Origin: Rhodoferax sp.
Lineage (GTDB): Bacteria > Pseudomonadota > Gammaproteobacteria > Burkholderiales > Burkholderiaceae_C
Reading direction: 5' to 3'
DNA length: 64,000 bases
Assembly (NCBI GenBank): GCA_024236015.1
Contig: JACKLK010000003.1
Coordinates: 186,001-250,000 of the forward strand
The notes under the pieces were generated by a model, which did no database searches, had not been told where the DNA came from, and worked only from the letters and a program-made list of their open reading frames with translations. The position numbers and the translations under genes were made by a program. Below, in pieces: positions 9,036-17,455 of the stretch (position 1 is its first letter; each line of letters opens with the position of its first letter).

Positions 9036-10232
9036 TCAGCCGATTGCGCCAAGCGCGTGCAGGTCGGCGATCTGCTGTGGCGAATATCCGGCGAGATCCT
9101 GCAGCACCGCCCGGGTATGCTGACCCAGCGCTGGTGGTGGCGTGAAGACATCGTCCGGGGAATCGGACAGCTTGACCGGGTTGCCGGGCATGCGCACCGT
9201 GGTGCCTGAGGGCAGTTGCACCGGCACCACCATGTTGCGCGCCAGCACCTGTTCGCTGCCCAGCGCCTGTTCGAAGTTGTTGACCGGGCCACACGGAATC
9301 CGTGCGGCGCGCAACTGCTCCAGCCAGTAGGCGGTGGGTTGCTGGCGAAAGGCCTGGGCGATCACGGCGTTGATGGTCTCGCGCGCCGCATACCGCACCG
9401 GTTGCTGGCGGTACTCGGGCTTGTTCAGCTCGGGCAGGTTCATGAACGCGGCGAAACGCTCGAAGAAGGCATCGCCGATACAGGCCACGATGACATGGCC
9501 ATCGGCCGTGGGAAAGCTGTTGTACGGCACATGCACGAAATGGCTGTTGCCGATCGCGCCCGGTACCTCGCCGGACAGCAGATGCATGGTCGCCATGTAG
9601 TTGAGCATGGAGATCTGGGCGTCCAGCATCGACACATCGACATGCTGGCCACGACCGGTCTGTTCGCGCTGGGCAATGGCCGCCAGCACCCCGATGGCAC
9701 CGAAGATGCCACCCCCCAGGTCGCCGATCGGAATCCCGCTGCGCACCGGCCCGCCGTCCGGATGGCCGGTGATGGACATGCCGCCGCCCATCGCCTGCAC
9801 CACCTGGTCGAACGCCGGCAGGCCGGTGTCGGGTCCGGTCTGGCCGAACCCGGTGACCGAACAGGTGATGATGCGCGGGTTGACCTGCGACAGGCTGGCG
9901 TAGTCGATGCCCAGGCGCTGGGTCACCCCGACGCTGAAGTTGTCGAACACCACGTCGGCCTGGCGCACCAGATCCAGGAACACGGCCCGACCCGCATCCG
10001 ATTTCAGGTCGACGCACACGCTGTGCTTGTTGCGGTTGAGCGTCAGGAAATACGCGCCCATGCCGTCGCGCGAGTTGTCCGCATCCTTTTCCAGCAGGCG
10101 GCGTGTGCCTTCGCCGGTACTCGGCGGCTCGATCTTGATCGTGCGCGCGCCCAGGTCGGCCAGCAGCATGGTGCCGTAGGGGCCGGACAACATATGGGTG
10201 AGATCGAGGACGGTGATGTGCTCCAGAGCCAA
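9036..10232 (-). CDS. Class III (CaiB/BaiF) CoA transferase, TTG start
   Basis: 398 aa. N-terminal LEHITVLDLTHMLSGPYGTMLLADLGA is the CaiB/BaiF opening, and the catalytic Asp (about D171) lies in GIPIGDLGGG. The ORF stays open upstream, but family alignment and a clean AGGAG 7 nt upstream point to the TTG at 10232. The neighbouring ATG at 10255 is in another frame. The family moves CoA between carboxylates, and some members accept 3-hydroxy-3-methylglutarate or glutarate. With the adjacent lyase it would make and split a CoA thioester. A candidate sigma-54 promoter and the PrpR-like activator lie directly upstream. Confidence 0.88.
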   Translation of the reverse strand: MALEHITVLDLTHMLSGPYGTMLLADLGARTIKIEPPSTGEGTRRLLEKDADNSRDGMGAYFLTLNRNKHSVCVDLKSDAGRAVFLDLVRQADVVFDNFSVGVTQRLGIDYASLSQVNPRIITCSVTGFGQTGPDTGLPAFDQVVQAMGGGMSITGHPDGGPVRSGIPIGDLGGGIFGAIGVLAAIAQREQTGRGQHVDVSMLDAQISMLNYMATMHLLSGEVPGAIGNSHFVHVPYNSFPTADGHVIVACIGDAFFERFAAFMNLPELNKPEYRQQPVRYAARETINAVIAQAFRQQPTAYWLEQLRAARIPCGPVNNFEQALGSEQVLARNMVVPVQLPSGTTVRMPGNPVKLSDSPDDVFTPPPALGQHTRAVLQDLAGYSPQQIADLHALGAIG

Positions 10233-10269
10233 GGGGATTCTCCTGTCGTTTCCATGGATACGTTGTTTC

Positions 10270-10285
10270 AGCAGATACCATGCCA
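10270..10285 (-). promoter_or_regulatory. Candidate sigma-54 (-24/-12) promoter for the CoA transferase/lyase operon
   Basis: On the minus strand the sequence reads TGGCATGGTATCTGCT. It has GG and GC exactly 10 nt apart, as in the consensus TGGCAYR-N4-TTGCW, with two mismatches in the -12 block. It lies about 38 nt upstream of the TTG start and faces away from the sigma-54 activator gene at 10409, the expected geometry. The activator's enhancer sites would lie between the two genes; I did not recognise them. Confidence 0.55.
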
Positions 10286-10408
10286 TGCGCTGCGACGACG
10301 GCAAATACTTGTTTTCATTGAATTTCCCACTCCGGACGGGGACAAGCGCCGTTTTATGCAACCAACCGTGCGACACTGAAACGTCGCAACAAGACACCTC
10401 GCTCGTCC

Positions 10409-12361
10409 ATGCATTACCCTGAACGCCATGCCGCTGGCACACCCCGGCTGTGTTTCGTCAGCTATCGCCAGATCCGGGAATTCGCCGCACCGGTACTGGT
10501 GGAATACGCGGACCGCGCGCACATCGACGTGGTGGACGGCACGTTCGAAGAAGCGCTGCGCATCGCACAACAGCGCGCGAGCCAGGGACTGGTGGACGTG
10601 TTCGTCAGTGCCGGCTCCAATGCCAGCATCCTGCGCGCCGGCCTGCAGACGCCGGTGGCCACGATTCAGCTCGGCGGCTTCGATCTGCTGCAGGCCTTGA
10701 TACGGGCCCGCGCCATCGCCGATCGGGTCGGTGTCGTCACCTACGGGCAGACGCTGCATGCCCTCGACGATGTGAAGGATCTGCTCAACATCGAGATCAT
10801 CCAGCATGCCTACCACACGCCGGACGATGCGCGGGCGCGGGTGGAACAGCTGCGCCAGGACGGTTTCCGGGTCATCGTCGGCTCCAGCCTGGTGGTCGAC
10901 CTGGCCGAGCAGGCCGGGCTGCACGGCCTGTTGGCGTATTCGCTGTCCAGCATCCGGCGCGCCTTCGACGACGCCATCGAACTGGCACGGGTGGCGCGGC
11001 TGGAGAGCGGGCGCTACGACCAGCTCAACAGCGTGCTGCACAACCTGCAGGACGCGGTGCTGGCGGTCGACCAGGACCACCGCATCATCGCGGCCAACAC
11101 GCCGATGCGCCGGCTGCTGGGCCACACCACCGCATCGGCGCCCGGCATGCCGCTGGACGCCGCGCCACCGGAGCTGTCGCTGCGCGCCACGCTGGAGACC
11201 GGCGCCGAAGAACGCGCCGTGGTGCTGCGTTTTGCGGACCGCGACTGGATCGCCAACCGCACGCCGATACGCGAGAACAACCAGATCGTCGGCGCCGCCA
11301 TCACGCTGTATGACGCACGCGCGATCCAGGAGGCCGACTCCAGCCTGCGCAGGCAGCAACGCCGCAGCCAGAAGACGGCACGTTACGAGTTCACCAGCCT
11401 GATCGGCCATAGCCCGGTGTTCCGGCAATCGCTGGATACGGCACGACGCTTTGCGCAGAGCGATCTGACGGTGCTGATCTCGGGCGAAAGCGGCGTCGGC
11501 AAGGAGCTCTTCGCCCAGGCCATCCACAGTGCCGGCGCGCGCGCCGAACGTCCCTTCGTCGCGGTGAACTGCGCCGCGTTTCCCGAGTCCTTGCTGGAGA
11601 GCGAACTGTTCGGTTATGAGGACGGCGCCTTCACCGGCTCGCGCCGCGGCGGCAAGCGCGGCCTGATCGAAGCCGCCCATACCGGCACCCTGTTCCTCGA
11701 CGAGATCGGCGACATGCCGCTGCCGCTGCAGTCGCGCCTGCTGCGGGTGTTGCAGGAGCGCGAGATCACCCGGCTGGGCGCAACATCCGCGATCGCGGTG
11801 GACGTGCGGGTCGTCGTGGCCACGCACCAGCCGCTGCAGCAGCTGATCGCCGAACGCCGCTTCCGCCAGGACCTGTATTACCGCATCAATACCCTGCGGC
11901 TGCGCCTGCCACCGTTGCGCGAACGCGGGACCGACATCCTGGCCCTGGCCCAGGCGCTGCTGGCGCGCTGCCTGCAGCGGCATGGTTGCGCGCTCGACGC
12001 AGCCGCCGCGCTGGCACCCCTGGCAGACCGGCTCCGTACCTACGCCTGGCCGGGCAATGTGCGTGAGCTGGAGAACATCGTCGAGCGCATCGCGATCTGG
12101 ATGATGCCGGCAGGCCGTGTCGACGACATTCCGTACGCGGCACTGCAACAGGACTGTCCGGAGCTGTTCGAGACCGCGGCACCCGGCCTGCCGATCGGCG
12201 CGCGGCGCGAGCAGATCATGGCTGCCATGGAGCGTGCCGGCGGGCAACGCAACCAGGCGGCGCGGCAGCTGGGCGTGAGCCGGTCCACCTTGTGGCGCTG
12301 GTTGCGCGAACTCGAGGCGCAGCCGCCCGCAACAGCCCAGGGCGCCGACGCGGCCTCCTGA
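10409..12361 (+). CDS. PrpR-like sigma-54-dependent transcriptional activator
   Basis: 650 aa. Residues 1-200 form the PrpR-type N-terminal sensor domain (FVSYRQIREFAAPVL, VFVSAGSNASILR). A PAS-like part follows, then the AAA+ domain with Walker A GESGVGKE (about 359), the sigma-54 contact loop GAFTGSRRGG (GAFTGS, not GAFTGA), and Walker B LFLDEIGD. A Fis-type HTH (NQAARQLGVSRSTLWRW) ends the protein. PrpR proper senses 2-methylcitrate, but there are no prp genes here; the divergent CoA transferase/lyase pair with its -24/-12 promoter is the likely target, so the ligand may be a related short dicarboxylate or its CoA ester. Confidence 0.92.
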   Translation: MHYPERHAAGTPRLCFVSYRQIREFAAPVLVEYADRAHIDVVDGTFEEALRIAQQRASQGLVDVFVSAGSNASILRAGLQTPVATIQLGGFDLLQALIRARAIADRVGVVTYGQTLHALDDVKDLLNIEIIQHAYHTPDDARARVEQLRQDGFRVIVGSSLVVDLAEQAGLHGLLAYSLSSIRRAFDDAIELARVARLESGRYDQLNSVLHNLQDAVLAVDQDHRIIAANTPMRRLLGHTTASAPGMPLDAAPPELSLRATLETGAEERAVVLRFADRDWIANRTPIRENNQIVGAAITLYDARAIQEADSSLRRQQRRSQKTARYEFTSLIGHSPVFRQSLDTARRFAQSDLTVLISGESGVGKELFAQAIHSAGARAERPFVAVNCAAFPESLLESELFGYEDGAFTGSRRGGKRGLIEAAHTGTLFLDEIGDMPLPLQSRLLRVLQEREITRLGATSAIAVDVRVVVATHQPLQQLIAERRFRQDLYYRINTLRLRLPPLRERGTDILALAQALLARCLQRHGCALDAAAALAPLADRLRTYAWPGNVRELENIVERIAIWMMPAGRVDDIPYAALQQDCPELFETAAPGLPIGARREQIMAAMERAGGQRNQAARQLGVSRSTLWRWLRELEAQPPATAQGADAAS

Positions 12362-12376
12362 TCCGACGCGTGTCGC

Positions 12377-12395
12377 CAGCGGCCCATGGCCGCTG
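12377..12395. terminator. Hairpin between convergent genes
   Basis: CAGCGGCC and GGCCGCTG pair around a 3-nt loop. CCTGATC/GATCAGG further out could extend the stem. It sits between the sigma-54 activator stop and the convergent SDR stop and has no clear T-run, so bidirectional termination is only likely. Confidence 0.4.
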
Positions 12396-12419
12396 CAGAT
12401 CAGGCCGCAAATGGCCCGC

Positions 12420-13220
12420 TCAGACCACCATCGGTGTCGTGGCGCCGTCCATCGTCAGCACCACGCCGGTGACGTAGCTGGCCCGCTGCGAGGCGAGAAA
12501 CAGCACGGCGTCGGCCACTTCCTCGGGTTGGGCAAGCCGCCCCATCGGCACGGCCCGGGTCGCCCGCGCGAGCGCTTCCTCTTCGGTGATGGCATGCAGG
12601 CGCGCGGCCGCCTGCATGCCGCTGCGCAGGCGGCCGGTCACGGTGGAGCCGGGATTGACCGCATTCACGCGTACGCCCTGGGCCGCATAGGCGGCGGCCA
12701 GGCCGGCGCTGATCAGCATCAGCGCGGCATTGGCCGCGCCGCCGGGCAGGTGGATGGGGCTGGCGACCTTGCCGCCGGCGCCCACGATGTTGACGATGGC
12801 CCCCTGACCGCGTGCGCCCATGGCCTTGACCACCGGATCGATCATGTGCACATAGGTGAAGAACTTTGCGTCCATCGCATCGTGCCAGGCCTGCGCGTCG
12901 AGTTCGGCCGGCGGTCGGCGCCGCGCGGCACCGGCACTGTTGACCAGCACGTCGACCGCGCCCCAGCGTGCCTGCGCCTGCGCCAGGGCGGCTTGCGCCT
13001 GCGCCGGATCCTTCAGGTCTGCCGCAAAGACAGCGACCCGATCCGCCGCTTGCGGTTGCGCGGCACGCAGCTGCTGCTGGGCGGCCTGCAGGTTCTGCGG
13101 ACTGCGCGAGACCAGCGCAACCCGCGCGCCCTCGCGCAGAAAGCCCTGCGCGCATGCCAGGCCTATGCCCTGGCTGCCGCCGGTGATGAGCACATGTTTG
13201 TCCGCCAGTTCGAGGTCCAT
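12420..13220 (-). CDS. SDR-fold protein lacking the catalytic Ser/Tyr/Lys
   Basis: 266 aa. The N-terminal Rossmann motif TGGSQGIG (residues 13-20) and the NSAG motif (VLVNSAGAA) are intact, as is the VNAVNPGS segment. The active-site region reads IVNIVGAGGKVASPIHLPGG and then AANAALM. Aligned on the usual Y-x-x-x-K-A-A-L, Tyr is Gly and Lys is Asn, and the usual Ser is also missing. It may bind NAD(P) yet not work as a normal dehydrogenase. It lies 53 nt downstream of the Bug gene on the same strand and is convergent with the sigma-54 activator. Related SDR subgroups without a perfect tetrad are known. Confidence 0.85.
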   Translation of the reverse strand: MDLELADKHVLITGGSQGIGLACAQGFLREGARVALVSRSPQNLQAAQQQLRAAQPQAADRVAVFAADLKDPAQAQAALAQAQARWGAVDVLVNSAGAARRRPPAELDAQAWHDAMDAKFFTYVHMIDPVVKAMGARGQGAIVNIVGAGGKVASPIHLPGGAANAALMLISAGLAAAYAAQGVRVNAVNPGSTVTGRLRSGMQAAARLHAITEEEALARATRAVPMGRLAQPEEVADAVLFLASQRASYVTGVVLTMDGATTPMVV

Positions 13221-13273
13221 CGGGTGATTCCGTTGCCCGGGCGCGCGCCCGGGTGGTTGGTGGTGCGACGGCG

Positions 13274-14287
13274 TCAGTCGATCGTGATGCCGGCCGCCTT
13301 GATGACGGCGCCGTAGCGGGTCAGATCGGCCTGCATGTCATCGCGAAATTGTGCCGCACTGCCCGGGGTGGGCTCGATGCCCAGCACCCGCAGCTTGTCG
13401 CGCACGGCCGGGTCCTGCAGGGCTGCATTGAGCTCGGTGTTGAGTTTGGCCACGATGGCCTGCGGCGTGCCGGCTGGCGCCAGCAGGCTGACCCAGGAAT
13501 TGACGACGAAATCGGGCACGCCGGACTCGATGAACGTGGGCACGTCCGGCAGCGCCGGGCTGCGCCCGGCACTGGACACGGCGATCGCCCGCAACTTGCC
13601 CGACTTGACATGGCCGTGCGCACCCGCCACCGCGGTATAGACCAGCGGAATGGTTCCGCCCAGCAGGTCGGTCATGGCCGGGCCGCCGCCCTTGTACGGG
13701 ATGTGCACCAGCTGGGCTCCGGTGCGCGACTTGAGCAGTTCCCCGGCGATGTGTGGCGTGCCGCCGGTACCGGAGGTGCCGAACGACAGGCCGCCCGACT
13801 GGGTCTTGGACAAGGCGATCACCTCGGCCATGGTCCTGGCCTGCAGACTCGGATGGGCCACCAGGATCAGCGTGGCGTCGCCGATCTTGCCCACGGGCGC
13901 AAAGTCCTTGAGGGTGTCGAAGCCGGTATTCGGGAACACATGGGGATTGATCACCATGGTGCCGTCGAAACCCAGCACCAGCGTGTAGCCGTCGGCCGGC
14001 GCCGCCTTGGCCAGGCTGGTGCCGATGTTGCCGGACGCACCCGGCTTGTTGTCGACGATGACCTGCTGGCCGAGCCGTTTGCCCAGGGCCTCGGCGATCA
14101 GGCGGCCGCTGGTATCGGTAACGCCCCCGGGCGCGAACGGCACGATGAGCCGGATGGTCTTGTTCGGATAGGCATCCTGGGCCAGGGCGGCCGGCGCCCA
14201 GGCCGCAAGTCCCGCGAGAAGCGTGGCGGCGGCGGCAACCGCCAGGGGGCGGCGCCGGATGCGGAAAGTCGGTAGATGGCGGGTCAA
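13274..14287 (-). CDS. Bug-family (TctC) tripartite tricarboxylate transporter solute-binding protein
   Basis: 337 aa. Signal peptide with twin Arg and a hydrophobic stretch (RRRPLAVAAAATLLAGLAAW), cleaved near AALA-QDAYP. The mature part has the Bug hallmarks YPNKTIRLIVPFAPGGVTD, GQQVIVDNKPGASGNIG and HIPYKGGGPA. Bug proteins bind carboxylates in the periplasm; most are orphans without TctAB permease genes, as here. Same strand as the SDR gene. Its ligand could be an acid handled by the neighbouring CoA transferase/lyase, but that is a guess from distance. Confidence 0.93.
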   Translation of the reverse strand: MTRHLPTFRIRRRPLAVAAAATLLAGLAAWAPAALAQDAYPNKTIRLIVPFAPGGVTDTSGRLIAEALGKRLGQQVIVDNKPGASGNIGTSLAKAAPADGYTLVLGFDGTMVINPHVFPNTGFDTLKDFAPVGKIGDATLILVAHPSLQARTMAEVIALSKTQSGGLSFGTSGTGGTPHIAGELLKSRTGAQLVHIPYKGGGPAMTDLLGGTIPLVYTAVAGAHGHVKSGKLRAIAVSSAGRSPALPDVPTFIESGVPDFVVNSWVSLLAPAGTPQAIVAKLNTELNAALQDPAVRDKLRVLGIEPTPGSAAQFRDDMQADLTRYGAVIKAAGITID

Positions 14288-14638
14288 GCTGTGCTCCTCA
14301 TGTCGTATGGTTCGACTTTGTCATGGCGGCCCCAAAGGACCGGCTGGCGGCCTGACGTGCAGACCGGCCTGCGCCAACGGACGCCGAGGTCCGACCGCGC
14401 GTGGCAAGCCCGGCCAGCAGGAAACATGCCATGGGCCCTTCGTGCACAACACCATGATTCCATTGGCGCGGGCCATCGTGCGGGTCCGGTTGGCACGTCG
14501 CACGCAACATGCATGCGACACTGGATCGTCACCTTGCAACATCCGCATGGCAGCCCATCCGCAAGGCCGGGCAAGGCACACGGCACGCCGTTCGTGCCGC
14601 TGGCCATGCGCCGCCATCCGCACGCCCGCGGCGCGGCG
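14288..14638. other. Gene-free stretch upstream of the Bug gene
   Basis: Between the MFS stop and the Bug start, both on the minus strand. The ORFs here lack family resemblance. It presumably carries the Bug promoter and the end of the MFS transcript; I see no convincing promoter, operator or hairpin. Confidence 0.4.
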
Positions 14639-15898
14639 TCAGGCGGGCGCCAGCACCGTGCGGCGTACGCGCCGCACCCGGAATGCACTGAAGATCAGAA
14701 TGCCCTGGACGATCACCAGACCCAGCCAGATGCCCTGGTAATGGCCATGGTCCATCAGGCGCCCGAACACCAGCGGCGCAAACGCCTGCCCGATGTCCAG
14801 CCCGGCATAGACCACCCCGTATACACGGCCGGTGGCGTTTTCCGGTGTGGACTTCTTGACCAGCAGGTCGCGCGACGGACCGACGATGCCGATGGCAAAA
14901 CCCATCACGCCGAACAGCACTGGCACGGCCATGCCGGGTACCGGCAGGAAACCGATCACCGCTGCCACGCAGGCGGCAATCCCGAAACCGGCACCGACCA
15001 CCCATTCGCAACGCGCCGGGTCGGAGGCCAGGAAACCCCCGGGCACCATGCCGGCGGCTGCGCACACCATGTAGATGGTCAGGCACACGGCCACCAGCGG
15101 CAGCGGGAAGTCGTGCAACTGGCGTGCGGCTTCCGGAGCAAACGCCTGCACCACGCTCAGCACGATGGCCGAGAACAGGAAGAACGCGAAACACATCCAG
15201 ACGGCGGGAATGCGCAGGAAATCCAGGCTGCCCTCCCGGGATGCGCCTGCGGATACGCCCGGCCGCGCCGGCGCCGCCTGCGGCAGCGGTGCGAGGGTCA
15301 GCTTCGAACGGTTCCACCACACCAGCAGCAGCACCGACCAGACCAGCAAGCCCGCACACACCAGTGCGACCCGCCACGATGCGAGCGCCGTGATGGACAC
15401 CAGCATCGCAGGCGCCAGCGCCCAACCCAGGCTGCCGGTGATGCCGTGCACGCTGTAGGCATGGCCCAGCCGCGTGGGATGGACCTTGCGATTGAGCAAG
15501 GTGTAGTCGACCGGATGGAAAACGCCGTTGCCGATGCCCCCCACGACCGCGCAGGCGGCCAGCATCGCGTAGCTGGTGCTGCTGGCGTATCCGAATGCCG
15601 CCAGACCGATCAGGCCCAGGCCGGCGAACAGGATGGGACGCGGGCCGAAGCGGTCGACCAGGAATCCGGACGCCGTCTGCACCGCGCAGGAGACGACGAA
15701 AAACAGCGTCATCAGAAAGCCGAGTTCGGTATAGCTGACCTGGAACGCCTCCTTCAGCCACGGAAACAGCGGTGCCAGCAACAACTGGCTGTAATGGCTG
15801 ATCAGGTGCGCAATGCCCACCAGGCCGATCACGGCGGCGTCCTGCGACAGATTGCTGGCGGATGCCGATGGCTCGGCGGGCGTGGCGGCAGATGGCAT
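14639..15898 (-). CDS. MFS transporter, fosmidomycin-resistance (Fsr)-like
   Basis: 419 aa with about 12 hydrophobic segments. I place the start at MPSAATPAEPSAS because residues upstream of it look random and the AraC gene begins 78 nt away in the other direction. SHYSQLLLAPLFPWLKEAFQ and the loop FLVDRFGPRPIL between segments 2 and 3 match the Fsr-type MFS branch. Members export small organic compounds. The divergent AraC regulator probably senses the substrate, as in nimR/nimT-type pairs. Substrate unknown. Confidence 0.9.
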   Translation of the reverse strand: MPSAATPAEPSASASNLSQDAAVIGLVGIAHLISHYSQLLLAPLFPWLKEAFQVSYTELGFLMTLFFVVSCAVQTASGFLVDRFGPRPILFAGLGLIGLAAFGYASSTSYAMLAACAVVGGIGNGVFHPVDYTLLNRKVHPTRLGHAYSVHGITGSLGWALAPAMLVSITALASWRVALVCAGLLVWSVLLLVWWNRSKLTLAPLPQAAPARPGVSAGASREGSLDFLRIPAVWMCFAFFLFSAIVLSVVQAFAPEAARQLHDFPLPLVAVCLTIYMVCAAAGMVPGGFLASDPARCEWVVGAGFGIAACVAAVIGFLPVPGMAVPVLFGVMGFAIGIVGPSRDLLVKKSTPENATGRVYGVVYAGLDIGQAFAPLVFGRLMDHGHYQGIWLGLVIVQGILIFSAFRVRRVRRTVLAPA

Positions 15899-15975
15899 GG
15901 CGCGTATCGTAAGATGGCGCGCCGGTTCGCGTATGCGATGGATCGCCAACTTCCGTCGAATTTCGGCCAAACCGC

Positions 15976-16836
15976 ATGGCACAGCACAACCGCTCCTCTC
16001 CCAGAACGCTGACACCGGTGGGCGACACCGATCCGTTCCGGCCCAGCAATACCCGGCCGGTGCGGGTGCGCGCCCGGACACTGCCGGCCGATACCCATTT
16101 CGAACCCCACCACCATGCCTGGGCGCAGCTGGCGTATTGCGCCAGTGGCGTTCTGCAGGTGACCGCCGGGCTCAGCGCCGCCAGCCGCGACACGATCAGC
16201 TACATCGTGCCGTTCTCGCGTGCCGTGTGGATCGCCCCCGGCGTACGCCATGCGGTCAACGCGCTGGAGAATGCGGCGTTTCGCACCTTGTACATCCACG
16301 CCGACGCCGTTCCCGCCGGATGGCTCAGCTGCCGCATGCTGGTCGTGTCGCCGCTGCTGCGTGAGCTCGTGCTGGCCCTGGATGACGTGGGTGCGACCGT
16401 GGCGCAGGCCCGTGACGATCCGGCAGCGGCCTTGGCACGCGAGGCCCAGATCGCCGCGCTGGTGCTCACGGAACTGGAACAGGCCCCCACGCAGACACTG
16501 GGTGTTCCCTTGCCCCATCCGCAGACCGGCGACAACCGGCTGCGCATGTTGTGCGATGCCGTGATGCAGCAACCGGACCGCCGCGCCACGCTGGCCGAAT
16601 GGGCACGCGATGTCGGCGCCAGCGAACGCACGCTGGCACGCCTGTTTCGCAGCGAACTCGACACCAGTTTCCAGCACTGGCGCCAGCAGGTGGCACTGGC
16701 GCATGCCCTGCCGATGCTGGCCCGTGGCGCACCGGTGGGCCAGGTCGCGGCAGCGAGCGGCTATACCAGCGACAGCGCCTTCACCGCGATGTTCAAGAAC
16801 GCGATGGGGCAGGCACCGAGCGCGTTCCGCCGCTGA
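15976..16836 (+). CDS. AraC-family regulator with cupin N-terminus
   Basis: 286 aa. Residues 20-120 form a cupin-like sensor (PADTHFEPHHHAWAQLAYCASGVLQV). Two HTHs occupy about residues 188-286: LAEWARDVGASERTLARLFR and VGQVAAASGYTSDSAFTAMF, followed by FKNAMGQAPSAFRR, the AraC/XylS signature. It is divergent from the MFS gene across 77 nt and most likely controls it. An 8-bp tandem repeat starts right at its stop codon. Confidence 0.92.
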   Translation: MAQHNRSSPRTLTPVGDTDPFRPSNTRPVRVRARTLPADTHFEPHHHAWAQLAYCASGVLQVTAGLSAASRDTISYIVPFSRAVWIAPGVRHAVNALENAAFRTLYIHADAVPAGWLSCRMLVVSPLLRELVLALDDVGATVAQARDDPAAALAREAQIAALVLTELEQAPTQTLGVPLPHPQTGDNRLRMLCDAVMQQPDRRATLAEWARDVGASERTLARLFRSELDTSFQHWRQQVALAHALPMLARGAPVGQVAAASGYTSDSAFTAMFKNAMGQAPSAFRR

Positions 16837-16900
16837 GCCGTTGCGCCGTTGCGCCGTTGCGCCGTTGCGCCGTTGCGCCGTTGCGCCGTTGCGCCGTTGC
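16837..16900. repeat. Eight perfect copies of the 8-mer GCCGTTGC
   Basis: GCCGTTGC is repeated eight times without error from the base after the AraC TGA (16834-16836). An 8-bp unit shifts the reading frame with each gain or loss, but here it lies outside the coding region, in the AraC 3' end and psiF upstream region. Perfect repeats of this kind are prone to slippage. Confidence 0.97.
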
Positions 16901-17110
16901 GCAGACCGTACCTCTTATGGACGACGCCGTCGGCTCCAACGTCCACCATCGATGGGAGTACAGCCAGCGTCGGTCTGCCTAGCATGGATCCACCCGCACG
17001 AAAGTCGTTGCGCCGCGGGCCTGGCAGGCCCGGCGCATGACCCCGGTACGGGAGCGGGAGTCCGGATCGGGCACCGCTGTCTTTCCACTGTCACATCAAG
17101 GAGTCATGTC

Positions 17111-17317
17111 ATGAAAAAGGTTCTTCTCTCGTTGCTGGTCGCAGGTTGTGCCCTGGGTGGCGGCCTCGCCCAGGCCCAGGAAAAAGCCAAGACGCCGCAA
17201 CAGAACAAGATGGCCATGTGCAACAAGGAGGCCGTCGGCAAGAAGGGCGACGAGCGCAAGGACTTCATGAAGAGCTGTCTGAGCGCGAAGAAGGACGCGG
17301 TGGCGAGCAAGTCCTGA
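17111..17317 (+). CDS. psiF: PsiF-repeat periplasmic protein
   Basis: 68 aa. Signal peptide MKKVLLSLLVAGCALGGGLAQA, then one PsiF motif: NKMAMCNKEAVGKKGDERKD followed by FMKSCLSAKK, with the two conserved Cys. E. coli PsiF is induced by phosphate starvation and carries two such repeats; this short form has one. The SD is AAGGAG about 10 nt before the ATG. No pho box was recognised. Its biochemical role is unknown throughout the family. Confidence 0.85.
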   Translation: MKKVLLSLLVAGCALGGGLAQAQEKAKTPQQNKMAMCNKEAVGKKGDERKDFMKSCLSAKKDAVASKS

Positions 17318-17323
17318 TGGCCT

Positions 17324-17371
17324 GGCCGGCTGGTTCGGCCCGGTTCGGACCCGCTCGAACCGGGGCCGGCC
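17324..17371. terminator. Strong GC-rich hairpin between psiF and dnaE2
   Basis: GGCCGGC (17324-17330) pairs with GCCGGCC (17365-17371) and CCCGGTTCG (17339-17347) with CGAACCGGG (17356-17364). It lies between convergent stops and has no T-run. Probable bidirectional transcript end. Confidence 0.4.
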
Positions 17372-17455
17372 ACTCCCTGGCGCTGAGCCGGTGACCGGTG
17401 GCCGGCGGCCGGCGCATGGCGCGGGCCGGCCGGCTCGCGCTGCCGGCCGGCCTCC

